Counted from the stretch's first letter, positions 52,699 to 61,214 are shown. The stretch: DNA of 64,000 nt from Tahibacter aquaticus (GCF_004363655.1 NZ_SNZH01000010.1:1-64000), one strand, 5' to 3'. The notes: a model not told the origin generated them from the letters alone. Made by a program: numbers and translations.

Positions 52699-54315
52699 TC
52701 AATGCATCGGCCCCGGGCATTTCCCATCACGTACCGCATTGGACGTGTCAGGCAACAGCGGCGACCGATGGAGCGCGGCCAGAACTTTTGCGTCCCTCTG
52801 ATAAACGTCGAATTTGTAGGCCACTCGCCCGCCGTCGTGGACGTCGACGCTCCAGTACATCAGCAGCAGCGGCACAGGCCGGCGCAAGATCACCGAGCGG
52901 GTGACGCCGCTGTCCATCTCCGCCAGCATGGCTTGGTGATTCCACTGCCCGGCATCGTCGAGCAGCAACTCGACAAGCTCCAGCGGACGCTCGACCCGTA
53001 TACAGCCGGAGCTGAACGCGCGTTGTTCGCGATCGAAAAGCTCGGTGTGCGGCGTGTCGTGCAGATAGACGCCGTAGCGGTTGGGAAAACGGATTGCTAC
53101 TCGCCCCAGGGCGTTGCCAGGGCCAGCATCCTGGCGCAAGGTGATACCGGACGCGCGGTGCCAGTCTACGGCTGCCGCATCAAGCGGATTTCCCGCCGGG
53201 TCGAACGCGCGAAGCCGATTTGTCGCAAGGTAGCTGCTGTCACGTCGTATTTTTGGAAGCACGTCGTTGCGAAGGATGGTTGGCGGAACCGTCCAGGTCG
53301 GATTGAAGGTGACGTGCGTAATCATCGATCTGAAGCTGGGTGTACGACGGTAGGGGCGCCCGACTTGCACGCGTGACGCCCACTTTAAACCGCTATTTTT
53401 GTAATACGATACTTTATATCCAGCTATGTCGACGAGCACGAAATCATCGGTGATTTCTGGTATCCAGCGGACACGCTCCAGGTTCACCTGCAGCTGACCG
53501 ATCCGTGCATCGATGGAAACATTGAGCGTGTTGCGGGTAGCCGCACCGACCTTGCCATCCACGCCGAGATACTGCTCGGTCTGGAACGCCCTCACAGCGA
53601 CCTCCAGGGCCGGGTCGAAGTAGTCGACGTTGTCCGTGACGTCGGATCCGTATCCGCCAAGAGCCAGGCGATGCCGTAAGGCAGGGATGCGAGGATCCCG
53701 CATCCCTCGCGCGAGCGTAGGTCCCGCTGGCACCAGCGGCCATCCTCCATCCGCGGCGATGGCCCGCAACTCGTGCAGCGACTTGCGCAAGGCACCGTAG
53801 ATGGCGTGCGGCGGTCTTGCGAGGGCGAATGCCGCGGCAACGTTACCGTCGTCGACGGCCGAGTTCGCAAGCCCCAGGTCTTCGGCCGGATCGGAACTGC
53901 GCGGTTCGAAGTTCCAGTCCGGATAGAGTTCCTGCGGCGCTACTTTTCCGTGGTACAGATGCCTCAGCGCAAGCAGGTAGGCACGTGTCGCCAACACATC
54001 CAGGCCTATGGGATCCGAGTGGCCTGCGATCAACCGTTGTTCGCGCATGCGGACAAGCCGATCGAGAAAGTAGTCCGATGGTGTCAGTCCGTCGTCTTCG
54101 AGCGCCCTTATCTGGTCGATCAGGTGATCCAGACTCTCCGTATCGCTCCACGCCATCCGACAGGAACGAGCCTCGTAGAATCGAGCGAGCAAGGCATCGA
54201 CGACGGTCGGGCTCGATCCGGACGCTGTTCCTGGACAGGACGCAAAGCATTCGGCGATCGGATCAGCAACCGGCTGAGCATTGGCCACCGCGATCGGCAG
54301 CCACCACACCCACAT
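52699..54315 (-). CDS. L,D-transpeptidase (YcbB/LdtD-like)
   Basis: A periplasmic cross-linking enzyme of about 538 residues that joins meso-DAP residues in murein (3-3 links) and is insensitive to most beta-lactams. A hydrophobic signal (MWVWWLPIAVANA) is followed by a YcbB-type scaffold domain, a PG_binding_1 domain (YFDPALEVAVRAFQTEQYLGVDGKVGAATRNTL) and the YkuD catalytic domain with YLHDTPHTELF and the catalytic Cys in FSSGCIRVERPLEL. The start is uncertain: ATG 54315 or TTG 54333 (which adds a Lys to the signal peptide); the frame is open much further upstream. Confidence 0.85.
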   Translation of the reverse strand: MWVWWLPIAVANAQPVADPIAECFASCPGTASGSSPTVVDALLARFYEARSCRMAWSDTESLDHLIDQIRALEDDGLTPSDYFLDRLVRMREQRLIAGHSDPIGLDVLATRAYLLALRHLYHGKVAPQELYPDWNFEPRSSDPAEDLGLANSAVDDGNVAAAFALARPPHAIYGALRKSLHELRAIAADGGWPLVPAGPTLARGMRDPRIPALRHRLALGGYGSDVTDNVDYFDPALEVAVRAFQTEQYLGVDGKVGAATRNTLNVSIDARIGQLQVNLERVRWIPEITDDFVLVDIAGYKVSYYKNSGLKWASRVQVGRPYRRTPSFRSMITHVTFNPTWTVPPTILRNDVLPKIRRDSSYLATNRLRAFDPAGNPLDAAAVDWHRASGITLRQDAGPGNALGRVAIRFPNRYGVYLHDTPHTELFDREQRAFSSGCIRVERPLELVELLLDDAGQWNHQAMLAEMDSGVTRSVILRRPVPLLLMYWSVDVHDGGRVAYKFDVYQRDAKVLAALHRSPLLPDTSNAVRDGKCPGPMH

Positions 54316-54460
54316 CGGCAGAATGGCCTTCAATGCGCGACGGATGACTCTGCTCCAAGAAATCCGTGCAATGCAGATCCCTTGTGTCCGAACTGCCGGG
54401 CCATGCGTTGGCTGAGCGGTGCCGTCGTCTGTACCATCAGCGCTATTGGAGGCCGGACTC

Positions 54461-55156
54461 ATGCTCAAACTTCGTCCGATTCTATTCATCGTCATCACGG
54501 CCGGCTCCATCTGGCACCCAGCGCTCGCTGATCGCGTCGATGCGCGCAGCCTGAGCCGCGCTGCGCCGAACGCGGACCCTCGTGTCGTGGCGCTTGCATT
54601 CGACGCGATGACCTGCGCCATCGCCCAGGGTTTTCCAACGTCGCGCCGTCTGGCTGTCATCGACTATTCGCGGCCTTCGACGCAACGACGTCTGTGGGTG
54701 TTCGATCTCAATGAATCGGCGCTGCTTCACGAGGAATGGGTCGCACATGGGCGCAATTCGGGGGAAAACTTCGCGCGGACCTTCTCCAATACGGCAGGCA
54801 GTCTCGCCACCAGCCTCGGGCTTTTTCAGACGAGGGATGCCTACGAAGGACAGAACGGTTATTCGTTGCGGTTGTCCGGGCTGGAGCCCGGAGTCAATGA
54901 TCAGGCCATGTCTCGAGCAATCGTCATCCACGGAGCGGCCTATGTGAATCCGGATCGCCTCCCATCCACAGGCCGTCTGGGCCGCAGCTGGGGCTGCCCG
55001 GCAATCCGTACTGCGATCGCGCAGCCGCTCATCAATCATCTCAAAGACGGTCAATACGTTTTCGCGTACTACCCCGATTCGCAGTGGCTCGCGACTTCGC
55101 CGTACCTGCGTTGCGCCAGCGCGCATCAGCAGGTCTTTGCACGCGCGGCTCGCTGA
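54461..55156 (+). CDS. Murein L,D-transpeptidase catalytic-domain family protein (YkuD_2)
   Basis: A 231-residue exported protein. A signal peptide (LKLRPILFIVITAGSIWHPALA) is followed by a compact catalytic domain: RAIVIHGAAYVNPD with the catalytic His and GRLGRSWGCPAIRTAI with the catalytic Cys. This second family is distinct from the YcbB-type enzyme and divergent to it. The start follows TGGAGG. Possible roles are murein cross-linking or lipoprotein attachment. Confidence 0.8.
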   Translation: MLKLRPILFIVITAGSIWHPALADRVDARSLSRAAPNADPRVVALAFDAMTCAIAQGFPTSRRLAVIDYSRPSTQRRLWVFDLNESALLHEEWVAHGRNSGENFARTFSNTAGSLATSLGLFQTRDAYEGQNGYSLRLSGLEPGVNDQAMSRAIVIHGAAYVNPDRLPSTGRLGRSWGCPAIRTAIAQPLINHLKDGQYVFAYYPDSQWLATSPYLRCASAHQQVFARAAR

Positions 55157-55179
55157 TCCGTATCGGTCACATGCCGGAT

Positions 55180-55435
55180 CGCTCGGAAAATGCGCACGCC
55201 TGTTCGCCGTTTGCGCAAAGATCCAAACGTCGCTTCGCACGACGGCTGCTTCCGGTGCATTGATGCGCAGGTGAAAATCGATTCGCGGCGGAAGCTCCGA
55301 GGCACAATCCACGATGTATCTTTCCGCGTCCTGATGCAGCGTGCGCTCGCGGAAAGGCGCCGGATCGAGCGACTCGAACAGTTGCTCCAACGTTCGGATA
55401 CGGATTTCGATGGTCGCCACCGCCGCGCGATTCAT
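55180..55435 (-). pseudogene. 5' fragment of a hypothetical protein gene
   Basis: From 55435 the minus strand encodes an N-terminus, MNRAAVATIEIRIRTLEQLF then ESLDPAPFRERTLHQDAERYIV, that resembles the start of a widespread bacterial family with a soluble N-terminus followed by membrane helices. After about 85 residues similarity is lost and the frame continues antisense through the L,D-transpeptidase gene. It looks like a gene cut at its 3' end. Confidence 0.45.
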
Positions 55436-55461
55436 GGAATGGCCGCAAGGGGCGCTGCGGA

Positions 55462-56307
55462 TCACATCGCCGCTGCAAGCCGGCGCGACAGGCGTCGACG
55501 TGCGATCCGGCGGAGCGGCCCGCGGTACTCGATGGCGAACGGCGATCGACCGGCACATCGCGCCAGCAGCAAGCTGTCGTCTTGCAGTTCGCCCAACATG
55601 ACGGCCTGATCGTCGCGGTCTTCGATGCCTCGCACGATCTCGGGTGCGATCGCGCCCAGCAGGGTGACTTGCTGACGCAACCGCCGCAGGCGACGCCGGA
55701 AGGTGTGCCACACGGCGGCTTGATCGGGCTTTGACATCGCCCTTTGCCTTGCACCACGCAGGCGACGCTCGCTGCGCTTGAGTGCCGCGCGTGCGTCCCC
55801 TGGCTCCAACACAGTCCAGTCGAGCGCCGCAAGTCGCACATCGACCTTCTCGATGCGGCGACGGCGCGCTGCAAAGTCCCCGTCTCGCCGCAACGCCAGC
55901 GTCAGCACGTTGTCCCGGTGTTGCGTGGCTGCGACCCGTGAGTTCTGGCAAAGGTTGGCAGTGAACTCCTCGTCCCCCTGCAGGCGACTCAAGGCTTCCA
56001 CAAGGGCCTGCGCGTCCCGAACCGACGACAATCCGCGACAGATACGGCGCAATTCATGATCCGATGCAGCGACCGCTTGTCGCCAAGGTTTCGCGCCCAA
56101 AGCCAACGCAGCGCGCGTCCGGCGCAAACACTTGCGGGCCTCATGTACGCCATCGTGACGATCGTTGCCAGGACGGGCCAGATGCATCCGCGCCATTGCC
56201 AGTTGGCCGTGCACGAAGCGCCGCAGTTCCGTCCCGAACTGGCATGCGGCAGAACGACCGTTCTGACTGGATTCCCTCGCACGATCGGTGGAGGTTGCAG
56301 GTGCCAT
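55462..56307 (-). CDS. CHAD domain protein
   Basis: A 281-residue, strongly basic helical protein. CHAD domains bind polyphosphate through conserved His and Arg/Lys; visible blocks are DGVHEARKCLRRTRAALAL, LSSVRDAQALVEAL and the mirror-image second half WHTFRRRLRRLRQQVTLL. It would localise to polyphosphate granules or similar. The start at 56307 follows TCAGGAGATACC; an upstream ATG is less likely. It stands alone in the stress island. Confidence 0.88.
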   Translation of the reverse strand: MAPATSTDRARESSQNGRSAACQFGTELRRFVHGQLAMARMHLARPGNDRHDGVHEARKCLRRTRAALALGAKPWRQAVAASDHELRRICRGLSSVRDAQALVEALSRLQGDEEFTANLCQNSRVAATQHRDNVLTLALRRDGDFAARRRRIEKVDVRLAALDWTVLEPGDARAALKRSERRLRGARQRAMSKPDQAAVWHTFRRRLRRLRQQVTLLGAIAPEIVRGIEDRDDQAVMLGELQDDSLLLARCAGRSPFAIEYRGPLRRIARRRLSRRLAAAM

Positions 56308-56484
56308 GGTGGTATCTCCTGACGGCAGCATGATGAACTGACCCATGGGTTCATTCGATCCGGATCATCAGCCGTTCAAGCGAGCAGTCCGCGTGCCTGG
56401 CCCGCATCGGCAACCGCTCGCGACGGACCAGGTGCCGTTCCGCTTCCAACACCGACCTGCCCGGTATCAACACCCATCCGCGGC

Positions 56485-57513
56485 TCAGCCCAGGTCGAGC
56501 ACCACGCGCCCGTCCACACGACCGTGCCGGAGGTCGGCGAACACGCGGTTGATGTCTTCCAGAGGAGCACGGTGGTAGTGCGCACGCACCTTGCCCTCCG
56601 CTGCCAGCGCAATCGCCTCCGCAAGGTCGTTGCGGGTGCCGACGATGGAGCCACGCAACGTGATTCGCTTGAGCACCACGTCGAACACCGGCGTGGCGAA
56701 CTCGCCCGGCGGCAGGCCAACCAGGCTGACGGTGCCGCGCCGGCGCACCAGTTCCAGCGCCTGACGGAATGCGGGCAACGACACGGCCGTGACCAGCACG
56801 CCGTGCGCGCCGCCACCTGTTGCTTTGATCACCTGCGCCACGGCATCGACGGCGCTGGCGTCGACGGCGAGATCCGCACCGAGTGAGCGCGCCAGTGCGA
56901 GCTTTTCTTCACGCACATCCAACGCGGCCACCAACAAGCCCATGGCTTTCGCGTACTGCACGGCGATGTGACCCAGCCCTCCGATCCCGGAGATGACGAT
57001 CCATTGGCCCGGCCTGACTTCGGTTTCTCGAATGCCCTTGTACGTCGTCACGCCCGCACAAAGGATGGGCGCGAGCGCATGAAAATCCGGCTGGTCCGGC
57101 AGACGCGCGACATAGTCCGCAGCACCTACCGCGTACTCCGCAAACGTGCCGTTCACGCTATAGCCGCTGTTGTGCTGCGATTCGCACAGCGTTTCCCACC
57201 CACCGATGCAGTGTTCGCAGCGGCCGCAGGCATCGTGCAGCCAGGCGACGCCGACGGCATCGCCCTCGTGCAGATTCTTCACGCCCGCCCCGAGTGCGGC
57301 CACGACACCGGTGCCTTCGTGACCGGGAATGAACGGCAGCGACGGCTTGACCGGCCAGTCACCGTCGGCAGCATGCAGGTCAGTGTGGCAGACACCACTG
57401 GCCCGCAGTCGAATCAGCACCTCGCCGGGCCCGGGTGTCGGTACGATCACGGTTTCGATCTGCAACGGCTGGCGGAATTGGCGCACGACAGCAGCTTTCA
57501 TCGTTGTGGACAT
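56485..57513 (-). CDS. adhP: Zinc-dependent alcohol dehydrogenase
   Basis: A 342-residue NAD-dependent medium-chain dehydrogenase that reduces acetaldehyde to ethanol or the reverse. Catalytic zinc ligands lie in SGVCHTDLHAADGDWPV and GHEGTGVV; the structural-zinc Cys cluster is CGRCEHCIGGWETLCESQ; the Rossmann motif is GIGGLGHIAVQYAKAMG. Length and motifs match AdhP/AdhA, which are Anr-induced in pseudomonads. An FNR-type box lies 59 bases upstream. Confidence 0.93.
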   Translation of the reverse strand: MSTTMKAAVVRQFRQPLQIETVIVPTPGPGEVLIRLRASGVCHTDLHAADGDWPVKPSLPFIPGHEGTGVVAALGAGVKNLHEGDAVGVAWLHDACGRCEHCIGGWETLCESQHNSGYSVNGTFAEYAVGAADYVARLPDQPDFHALAPILCAGVTTYKGIRETEVRPGQWIVISGIGGLGHIAVQYAKAMGLLVAALDVREEKLALARSLGADLAVDASAVDAVAQVIKATGGGAHGVLVTAVSLPAFRQALELVRRRGTVSLVGLPPGEFATPVFDVVLKRITLRGSIVGTRNDLAEAIALAAEGKVRAHYHRAPLEDINRVFADLRHGRVDGRVVLDLG

Positions 57514-57572
57514 GGCTTCATCCCGCAGTGTCTTTGAAGGACCGAAACTAGCCGGAAGCTCGGACGCCGCGC

Positions 57573-57586
57573 TTGATCGAAATCAA
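57573..57586. promoter_or_regulatory. FNR/Anr-type box for adhP
   Basis: TTGAT-CGAA-ATCAA, a perfect consensus match, 59 bases upstream of the adhP start on the minus strand. Confidence 0.85.
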
Positions 57587-57605
57587 TGCCATCACTGGCC
57601 CGCGA

Positions 57606-57619
57606 TTGATCCAGGTCAA
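57606..57619. promoter_or_regulatory. FNR/Anr-type box facing the DUF2238 gene
   Basis: TTGAT-CCAG-GTCAA, 101 bases upstream of the DUF2238 start and 33 bases (centre to centre) from the adhP box. Confidence 0.7.
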
Positions 57620-57720
57620 CGATGCCGCGGCTGGCGGCCACACCATTGCACGCGGTAGTTGGTTGCCGCTAACGAACGAGGCAACGATGCGCCCATCGCG
57701 TGCCCTCGAAAAGGACCCCT

Positions 57721-58359
57721 ATGAATGCGCCCCCCTGGAATGCCTCGTCGCGCTATCCGTTGTTGCTCCTGACGTTGTTTGCGATTGTGTGGGTCGCACT
57801 TGCCATAGCGCCGAACTACCGTCAGGACTGGCTGCTGGAAAATGTGCTCGTACTGATTGCCGTGCCGCTGCTCGTGGCAGGCCATGGCCGGCTGCCTTTT
57901 TCCAACACTGCCTATACGTGCTTGTTTGTATTCCTGGTGCTGCACGAAGTGGGTGCGCACTACACGTATTCAGAAGTCCCACTGCCGTCCTGGATGGCTG
58001 GCGCCGTCTCAGACGGAACCGCGGCGGTGTCGCGCAATCATTTCGACCGGATCGTGCATTTCCTGTACGGGGTGCTGATCACCCCCATGGCGGTGCAGTT
58101 GCTCGATGCCCGCGCGCCGCAGCGCGGAATGTGGCGCTGGCTGCTGCCATGGCTCTTCGTCGTCTCTCATGCGACGCTGTTCGAGATCGTTGAAGCAGCG
58201 GCCGCTGGTGTTTTTGGTGGCGACCTGGGCCAGGCCTACGTCGGCATGCAAGGCGATGTGTGGGACTCGCAGAAGGACTCCGCCCTTGCCGCAGTCGGCG
58301 CAGCGCTGGCCGTCGCCTTCGCGCGATGGCGCACACGTCGGAAGGCGCGTGCGCCGTAA
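57721..58359 (+). CDS. DUF2238 (YjdF-like) inner-membrane protein
   Basis: A 212-residue protein with about six membrane helices. Family features: YPLLLLTLFAIVWVALAIAP, YTCLFVFLVLHEVGAHYTYSEVPL, RNHFDRIVHFLYGVLITP, SHATLFEIVEAAAAGVFGG and GMQGDVWDSQKDSALAAVGA. The repeated His/Asp/Glu in membrane segments suggest metal or heme binding, but function is unknown. The ATG follows AAAAGGA; a GTG 7 codons upstream is possible. Divergent from adhP. Confidence 0.88.
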   Translation: MNAPPWNASSRYPLLLLTLFAIVWVALAIAPNYRQDWLLENVLVLIAVPLLVAGHGRLPFSNTAYTCLFVFLVLHEVGAHYTYSEVPLPSWMAGAVSDGTAAVSRNHFDRIVHFLYGVLITPMAVQLLDARAPQRGMWRWLLPWLFVVSHATLFEIVEAAAAGVFGGDLGQAYVGMQGDVWDSQKDSALAAVGAALAVAFARWRTRRKARAP

Positions 58360-58396
58360 GGTTTCGCTGGGTATTCGGGTTTGCCGGATGATTGCC

Positions 58397-58553
58397 AGTG
58401 TCCTGTCTCGCCGCGTTGATTAAATTCCGGTGTCTTTCCCCCGGAGACCAGGCGCGATGAGGAGGCGTGGCAGCGCTACGACGACGAATCACAACGACGT
58501 AGCGCAGCGAAAAGCACCGGAATTCGTTAATGGGTTTTGCGAGACAGGACACT
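58397..58553. mobile_element. MITE-like element with 15-bp terminal inverted repeats
   Basis: AGTGTCCTGTCTCGC at 58397-58411 and its exact complement at 58539-58553 bound a 157-base unit. A second, subterminal inverted repeat lies just inside (TTAAATTCCGGTG and CACCGGAATTCGTTAA). It has no open frame for a transposase, so it is probably a non-autonomous element. No clear target duplication flanks it. Confidence 0.65.
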
Positions 58554-59025
58554 AGGGGTACGCAAGAGTGCGGTGACATCGACCGCGCCCCGTGCTGCCC
58601 GGATAGGCCAGGACGTTGTTCCCGGTTCCCGCATCCGCCACAGCAAGGAGCGGGAGAACGTCACCAGCCCCCCAATTTGTCTGCATGAAATTCGGCCAGG
58701 TTCGCGGTGCGGACGCCGGCGGCAGCCGCGCCGGAAACCGTGCCGCGACCGCTTTTTCGCGCTGTCGGTCCCTGGCTCTAGTCAGGATGTTGGCCACCCG
58801 TTGATCGGCCGCTCTATCGGGTGGGTCGATGCCATTCGCCCTGCGCATGCCGCGGATGATCTCCACAGAGTCGGCGTCAAGGTGAATGGAAACAGCCACG
58901 TCTGCAGCGCTACAGCTTGTTTCAGGAAGCGGAAGGCAGATCGCCAAGGCGATGAAGACGGCACCGCGGAAAGGCTTTCGTCCGCCCGAAAAGACATACC
59001 TGCGACCACGATCAGCTTGCGACAT
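58552..59025 (-). CDS. Possible exported hypothetical protein, C-terminus altered by the MITE
   Basis: A 157-residue open frame whose ATG follows GCCGAGGTGG. It has a hydrophobic N-terminal segment (GAVFIALAICLPLPETSC) like a signal or lipoprotein peptide, then SIHLDADSVEIIRGMRRANGID and an Arg/Ala-rich end. Codon bias is only moderate. An FNR-type box lies 95 bases upstream. The stop codon straddles the edge of the MITE-like element, so the original 3' end may be lost. Confidence 0.35.
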   Translation of the reverse strand: MSQADRGRRYVFSGGRKPFRGAVFIALAICLPLPETSCSAADVAVSIHLDADSVEIIRGMRRANGIDPPDRAADQRVANILTRARDRQREKAVAARFPARLPPASAPRTWPNFMQTNWGAGDVLPLLAVADAGTGNNVLAYPGSTGRGRCHRTLAYP

Positions 59026-59052
59026 AACCACCTCGGCGCGTGACTTTCAATA

Positions 59053-59080
59053 ATTTGACCATTTATTTACTTGGTCAAAT
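59053..59080. promoter_or_regulatory. Operator-like inverted repeat in an AT-rich promoter region
   Basis: Perfect 9-base arms ATTTGACCA/TGGTCAAAT separated by 10 bases. It lies between the FNR-type box and the small hypothetical gene, a typical place for a TetR- or GntR-type repressor site; the regulator is unknown. Confidence 0.5.
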
Positions 59081-59119
59081 ATCTACTTATGCATGCTAGT
59101 GCCAAAATGCGCCTTCGGC

Positions 59120-59133
59120 TTGACCCACGTCAA
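59120..59133. promoter_or_regulatory. FNR/Anr-type box in the AT-rich region
   Basis: TTGAC-CCAC-GTCAA, a symmetric FNR-like site with G/C at the fifth positions, 95 bases upstream of the hypothetical gene ATG at 59025. Confidence 0.6.
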
Positions 59134-59172
59134 GCGACATCAAGACATGGCTATTTTCCATTAAAATAATCT

Positions 59173-59195
59173 GTTTACTATTTCAAATAGTTAAC
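59173..59195. promoter_or_regulatory. Second palindrome in the AT-rich region
   Basis: GTTTACTATTT-C-AAATAGTTAAC, an inverted repeat with one mismatch and a perfect 15-base core ACTATTTCAAATAGT. Confidence 0.45.
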
Positions 59196-59559
59196 ACTCA
59201 CAGAGTGGCACCCTGCTGCGCCGACCCGGGCCGACGGGAGATACGGTCGCCTTCGTCCCGCCATCCGCTGGAGCCGATGGATAAAATCGGGTTCTCGCCG
59301 TATTTTTCGCGGGCGTTTGCGAACCTTCGCAAGGAACGTTTCGGCTGGTTTTTCGCAGCCGCCCGCTGTGCCAGGGAGGCACACGGAACACCGGCGTGAA
59401 TTTCAGCACCGGCACCGTAGCCGGCACCCGGAGCACTTGCGGCATTCCACACAGACGTTTCAACACCGGTGCGGGCCGCGTTCTTCACGCGGAAACATCC
59501 GATGTTCGGACGCCGGTTCGTATAGCGCGGCATCCATGCCGCCGGCGATTTACCGGGAA
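59196..59559. other. Gene-less stretch downstream of the AT-rich region
   Basis: About 360 bases of ordinary GC content without a supported gene. Short frames on both strands have no recognisable protein features. Confidence 0.45.
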
Positions 59560-60378
59560 TCAGTGCTGCATGAACAGCGGCAGAGGAACGTGTTGCAGCA
59601 GATGGCGCGTGGCGCCGCCCAGTATCCACTCGCTGATGCGGCTGTGGCCGTAAGCGCCCATGACCAGCAGGTCAGCGCCGACGTCGGCGGCCGCGCTCGC
59701 CAAGGATTCTCCGGCCGCACCGACGTCGATGCGGCGCCGGCCGGAGCTGACAGGCACGCCCTTCGATTCGAGGTAGGCGGCAATGCCACCCGGCGGGTCG
59801 CCGCAATCACGCGCTCGCGAAAGACCGACGTCACCGAGCACTACCACTTCTTCCGCACGCTGGAGCAGACCGAGCGCGGAACGCACAGCGCGTATGCATT
59901 CGGCCGAGGCGTTCCAAGCCAGGGCGATGCGGCGCGGCGGAACGAACACCGCGTCGCTGCGCACCACCAGGCACGGACGCCGGCCGGTCAGCACGAGCTG
60001 GCCCAACGCTGTGGCATCGGCGCACTCGTTGCCCTCGTCGGCTTCCAGCACGACCACGTCGTGCCAATCGGCGGCGGCGGCGACGGTTCTGGCAAACGGC
60101 GCTTCGACCGCCTGCCAGCGATACCCGTCCAGTCCGCGCCGCTGCGCCCATTCGGCGAAGGCCGCACCGCCTTCGCCGGCAGCGCGGCGCTGTTCCCGAA
60201 TGTACTCGATGGCGTCGGACAGAACGGCAGGGGAATCAAACACCGGGCCGCCGAGAAAGGCCTGAATCACGTACAGCGCAGTGAGCGGGGCGTCGAACTC
60301 GGCACTGAGCCAAGCGGCGTATTCGAAACTGGCCGGTCGCGCGTAGGCGCGCGTAATGGGTAGCAGCAGGTCGCGCAT
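59560..60378 (-). CDS. Universal stress protein, tandem UspA domains (second copy)
   Basis: A 272-residue paralogue of the protein at 43529. Opens MRDLLLPITRAYARPASFEYAAWLS; the second domain has RRIALAWNASAECIRAVRSAL and the nucleotide motif DLLVMGAYGHSRISEWILGGATRHLL. The start follows CACGGAGACGACA. It is next to a third Usp gene and behind no obvious FNR box of its own. Confidence 0.88.
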   Translation of the reverse strand: MRDLLLPITRAYARPASFEYAAWLSAEFDAPLTALYVIQAFLGGPVFDSPAVLSDAIEYIREQRRAAGEGGAAFAEWAQRRGLDGYRWQAVEAPFARTVAAAADWHDVVVLEADEGNECADATALGQLVLTGRRPCLVVRSDAVFVPPRRIALAWNASAECIRAVRSALGLLQRAEEVVVLGDVGLSRARDCGDPPGGIAAYLESKGVPVSSGRRRIDVGAAGESLASAAADVGADLLVMGAYGHSRISEWILGGATRHLLQHVPLPLFMQH

Positions 60379-60400
60379 TGTCGTCTCCGTGGAAGCAGGT

Positions 60401-61108
60401 TCAGTGGGCCAGCAACAGCGGCACCTCGGCGCTCCGCAGCAGCCGGGCCAGGGTCGTCGCTCCGTCCCACTCGCTGAAGCGGACGTGCGGGAAAGCGCCG
60501 AGTACGAGCAGGTCGAGGTCATACCGACGGGACAGCTCCGTCAGGCGCGTGCAGGCATCCGCCGGCTCGGCTGCGCTGTCGATTCGCAGGGTTCCGACTC
60601 CGTGCCGGCCAAGATACGCGCACGCCGCGTCAGCATCGGCAGCATGACCAGCTGCCTGGAACACCACGACCCGTGTGGCGTCTTGCAATAAGGGCAGTGC
60701 CGCGTGCAACGCGCGCCGGCATTGCAGCGAGCCGTTCCAGCCCAGGCCGATGTGCCGGGGCGGCCGTGGCTCCGCTCCGTGGTGTGCAGGCAGCACCAGA
60801 CAAGGTCGGGCACTGTCGTTGACTACGCCGCGCCAGACGGTGAGATCGTCCAGACCATCGATAAGTACGGCATCGGCCCAGGCCGAATGCTGTACAAGTG
60901 CTTCTGCCAGCACCGGATGCCCTCGCGCCACCTGTGTCAGCAGCACCCCGTCTTCCACAGCCGAACCACAGGCCGGTGTACCGACCGGGCAGTCGTCGCA
61001 CAACCGTACGATAAGTCCGGCGCCCGGCGTGAGCAGGCAGCGGGCGTAGGCCATAACGATCGGCCAGCGTGCCGGGTCGCGGCAATAGACGAGAAGATCC
61101 TGATACAT
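60401..61108 (-). CDS. Universal stress protein family, third copy (diverged)
   Basis: A 235-residue Usp-like protein. RHIGLGWNGSLQCRRALHAALPLL matches the Usp core, but the nucleotide motif reads DLLVLGAFPHVRFSEWDGATTLARLL, lacking the usual G-x2-G-x9-G pattern. It may not bind ATP. It ends upstream of the Usp gene at 60378 on the same strand with a 22-base gap, so the two form an operon with this gene first. Confidence 0.78.
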   Translation of the reverse strand: MYQDLLVYCRDPARWPIVMAYARCLLTPGAGLIVRLCDDCPVGTPACGSAVEDGVLLTQVARGHPVLAEALVQHSAWADAVLIDGLDDLTVWRGVVNDSARPCLVLPAHHGAEPRPPRHIGLGWNGSLQCRRALHAALPLLQDATRVVVFQAAGHAADADAACAYLGRHGVGTLRIDSAAEPADACTRLTELSRRYDLDLLVLGAFPHVRFSEWDGATTLARLLRSAEVPLLLAH

Positions 61109-61214
61109 GACAGCGAATCAGCCGGTTGGTGAAGGGTCGCCAGCGGCCTGCGCCGCACTCATGAAGCACAGGCTAGGCCCAACACAACGCGGGAACGACC
61201 ACAGAGCAGCAACC

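Noticed and set aside
52447-53376. A 309-residue plus-strand frame
   Set aside because: Antisense of the L,D-transpeptidase C-terminus and the truncated Usp fragment.
54482-55951. A 489-residue minus-strand frame as one protein
   Set aside because: Only the piece near 55180-55435 resembles a protein; the rest is antisense to the YkuD_2 gene or a shadow of CHAD.
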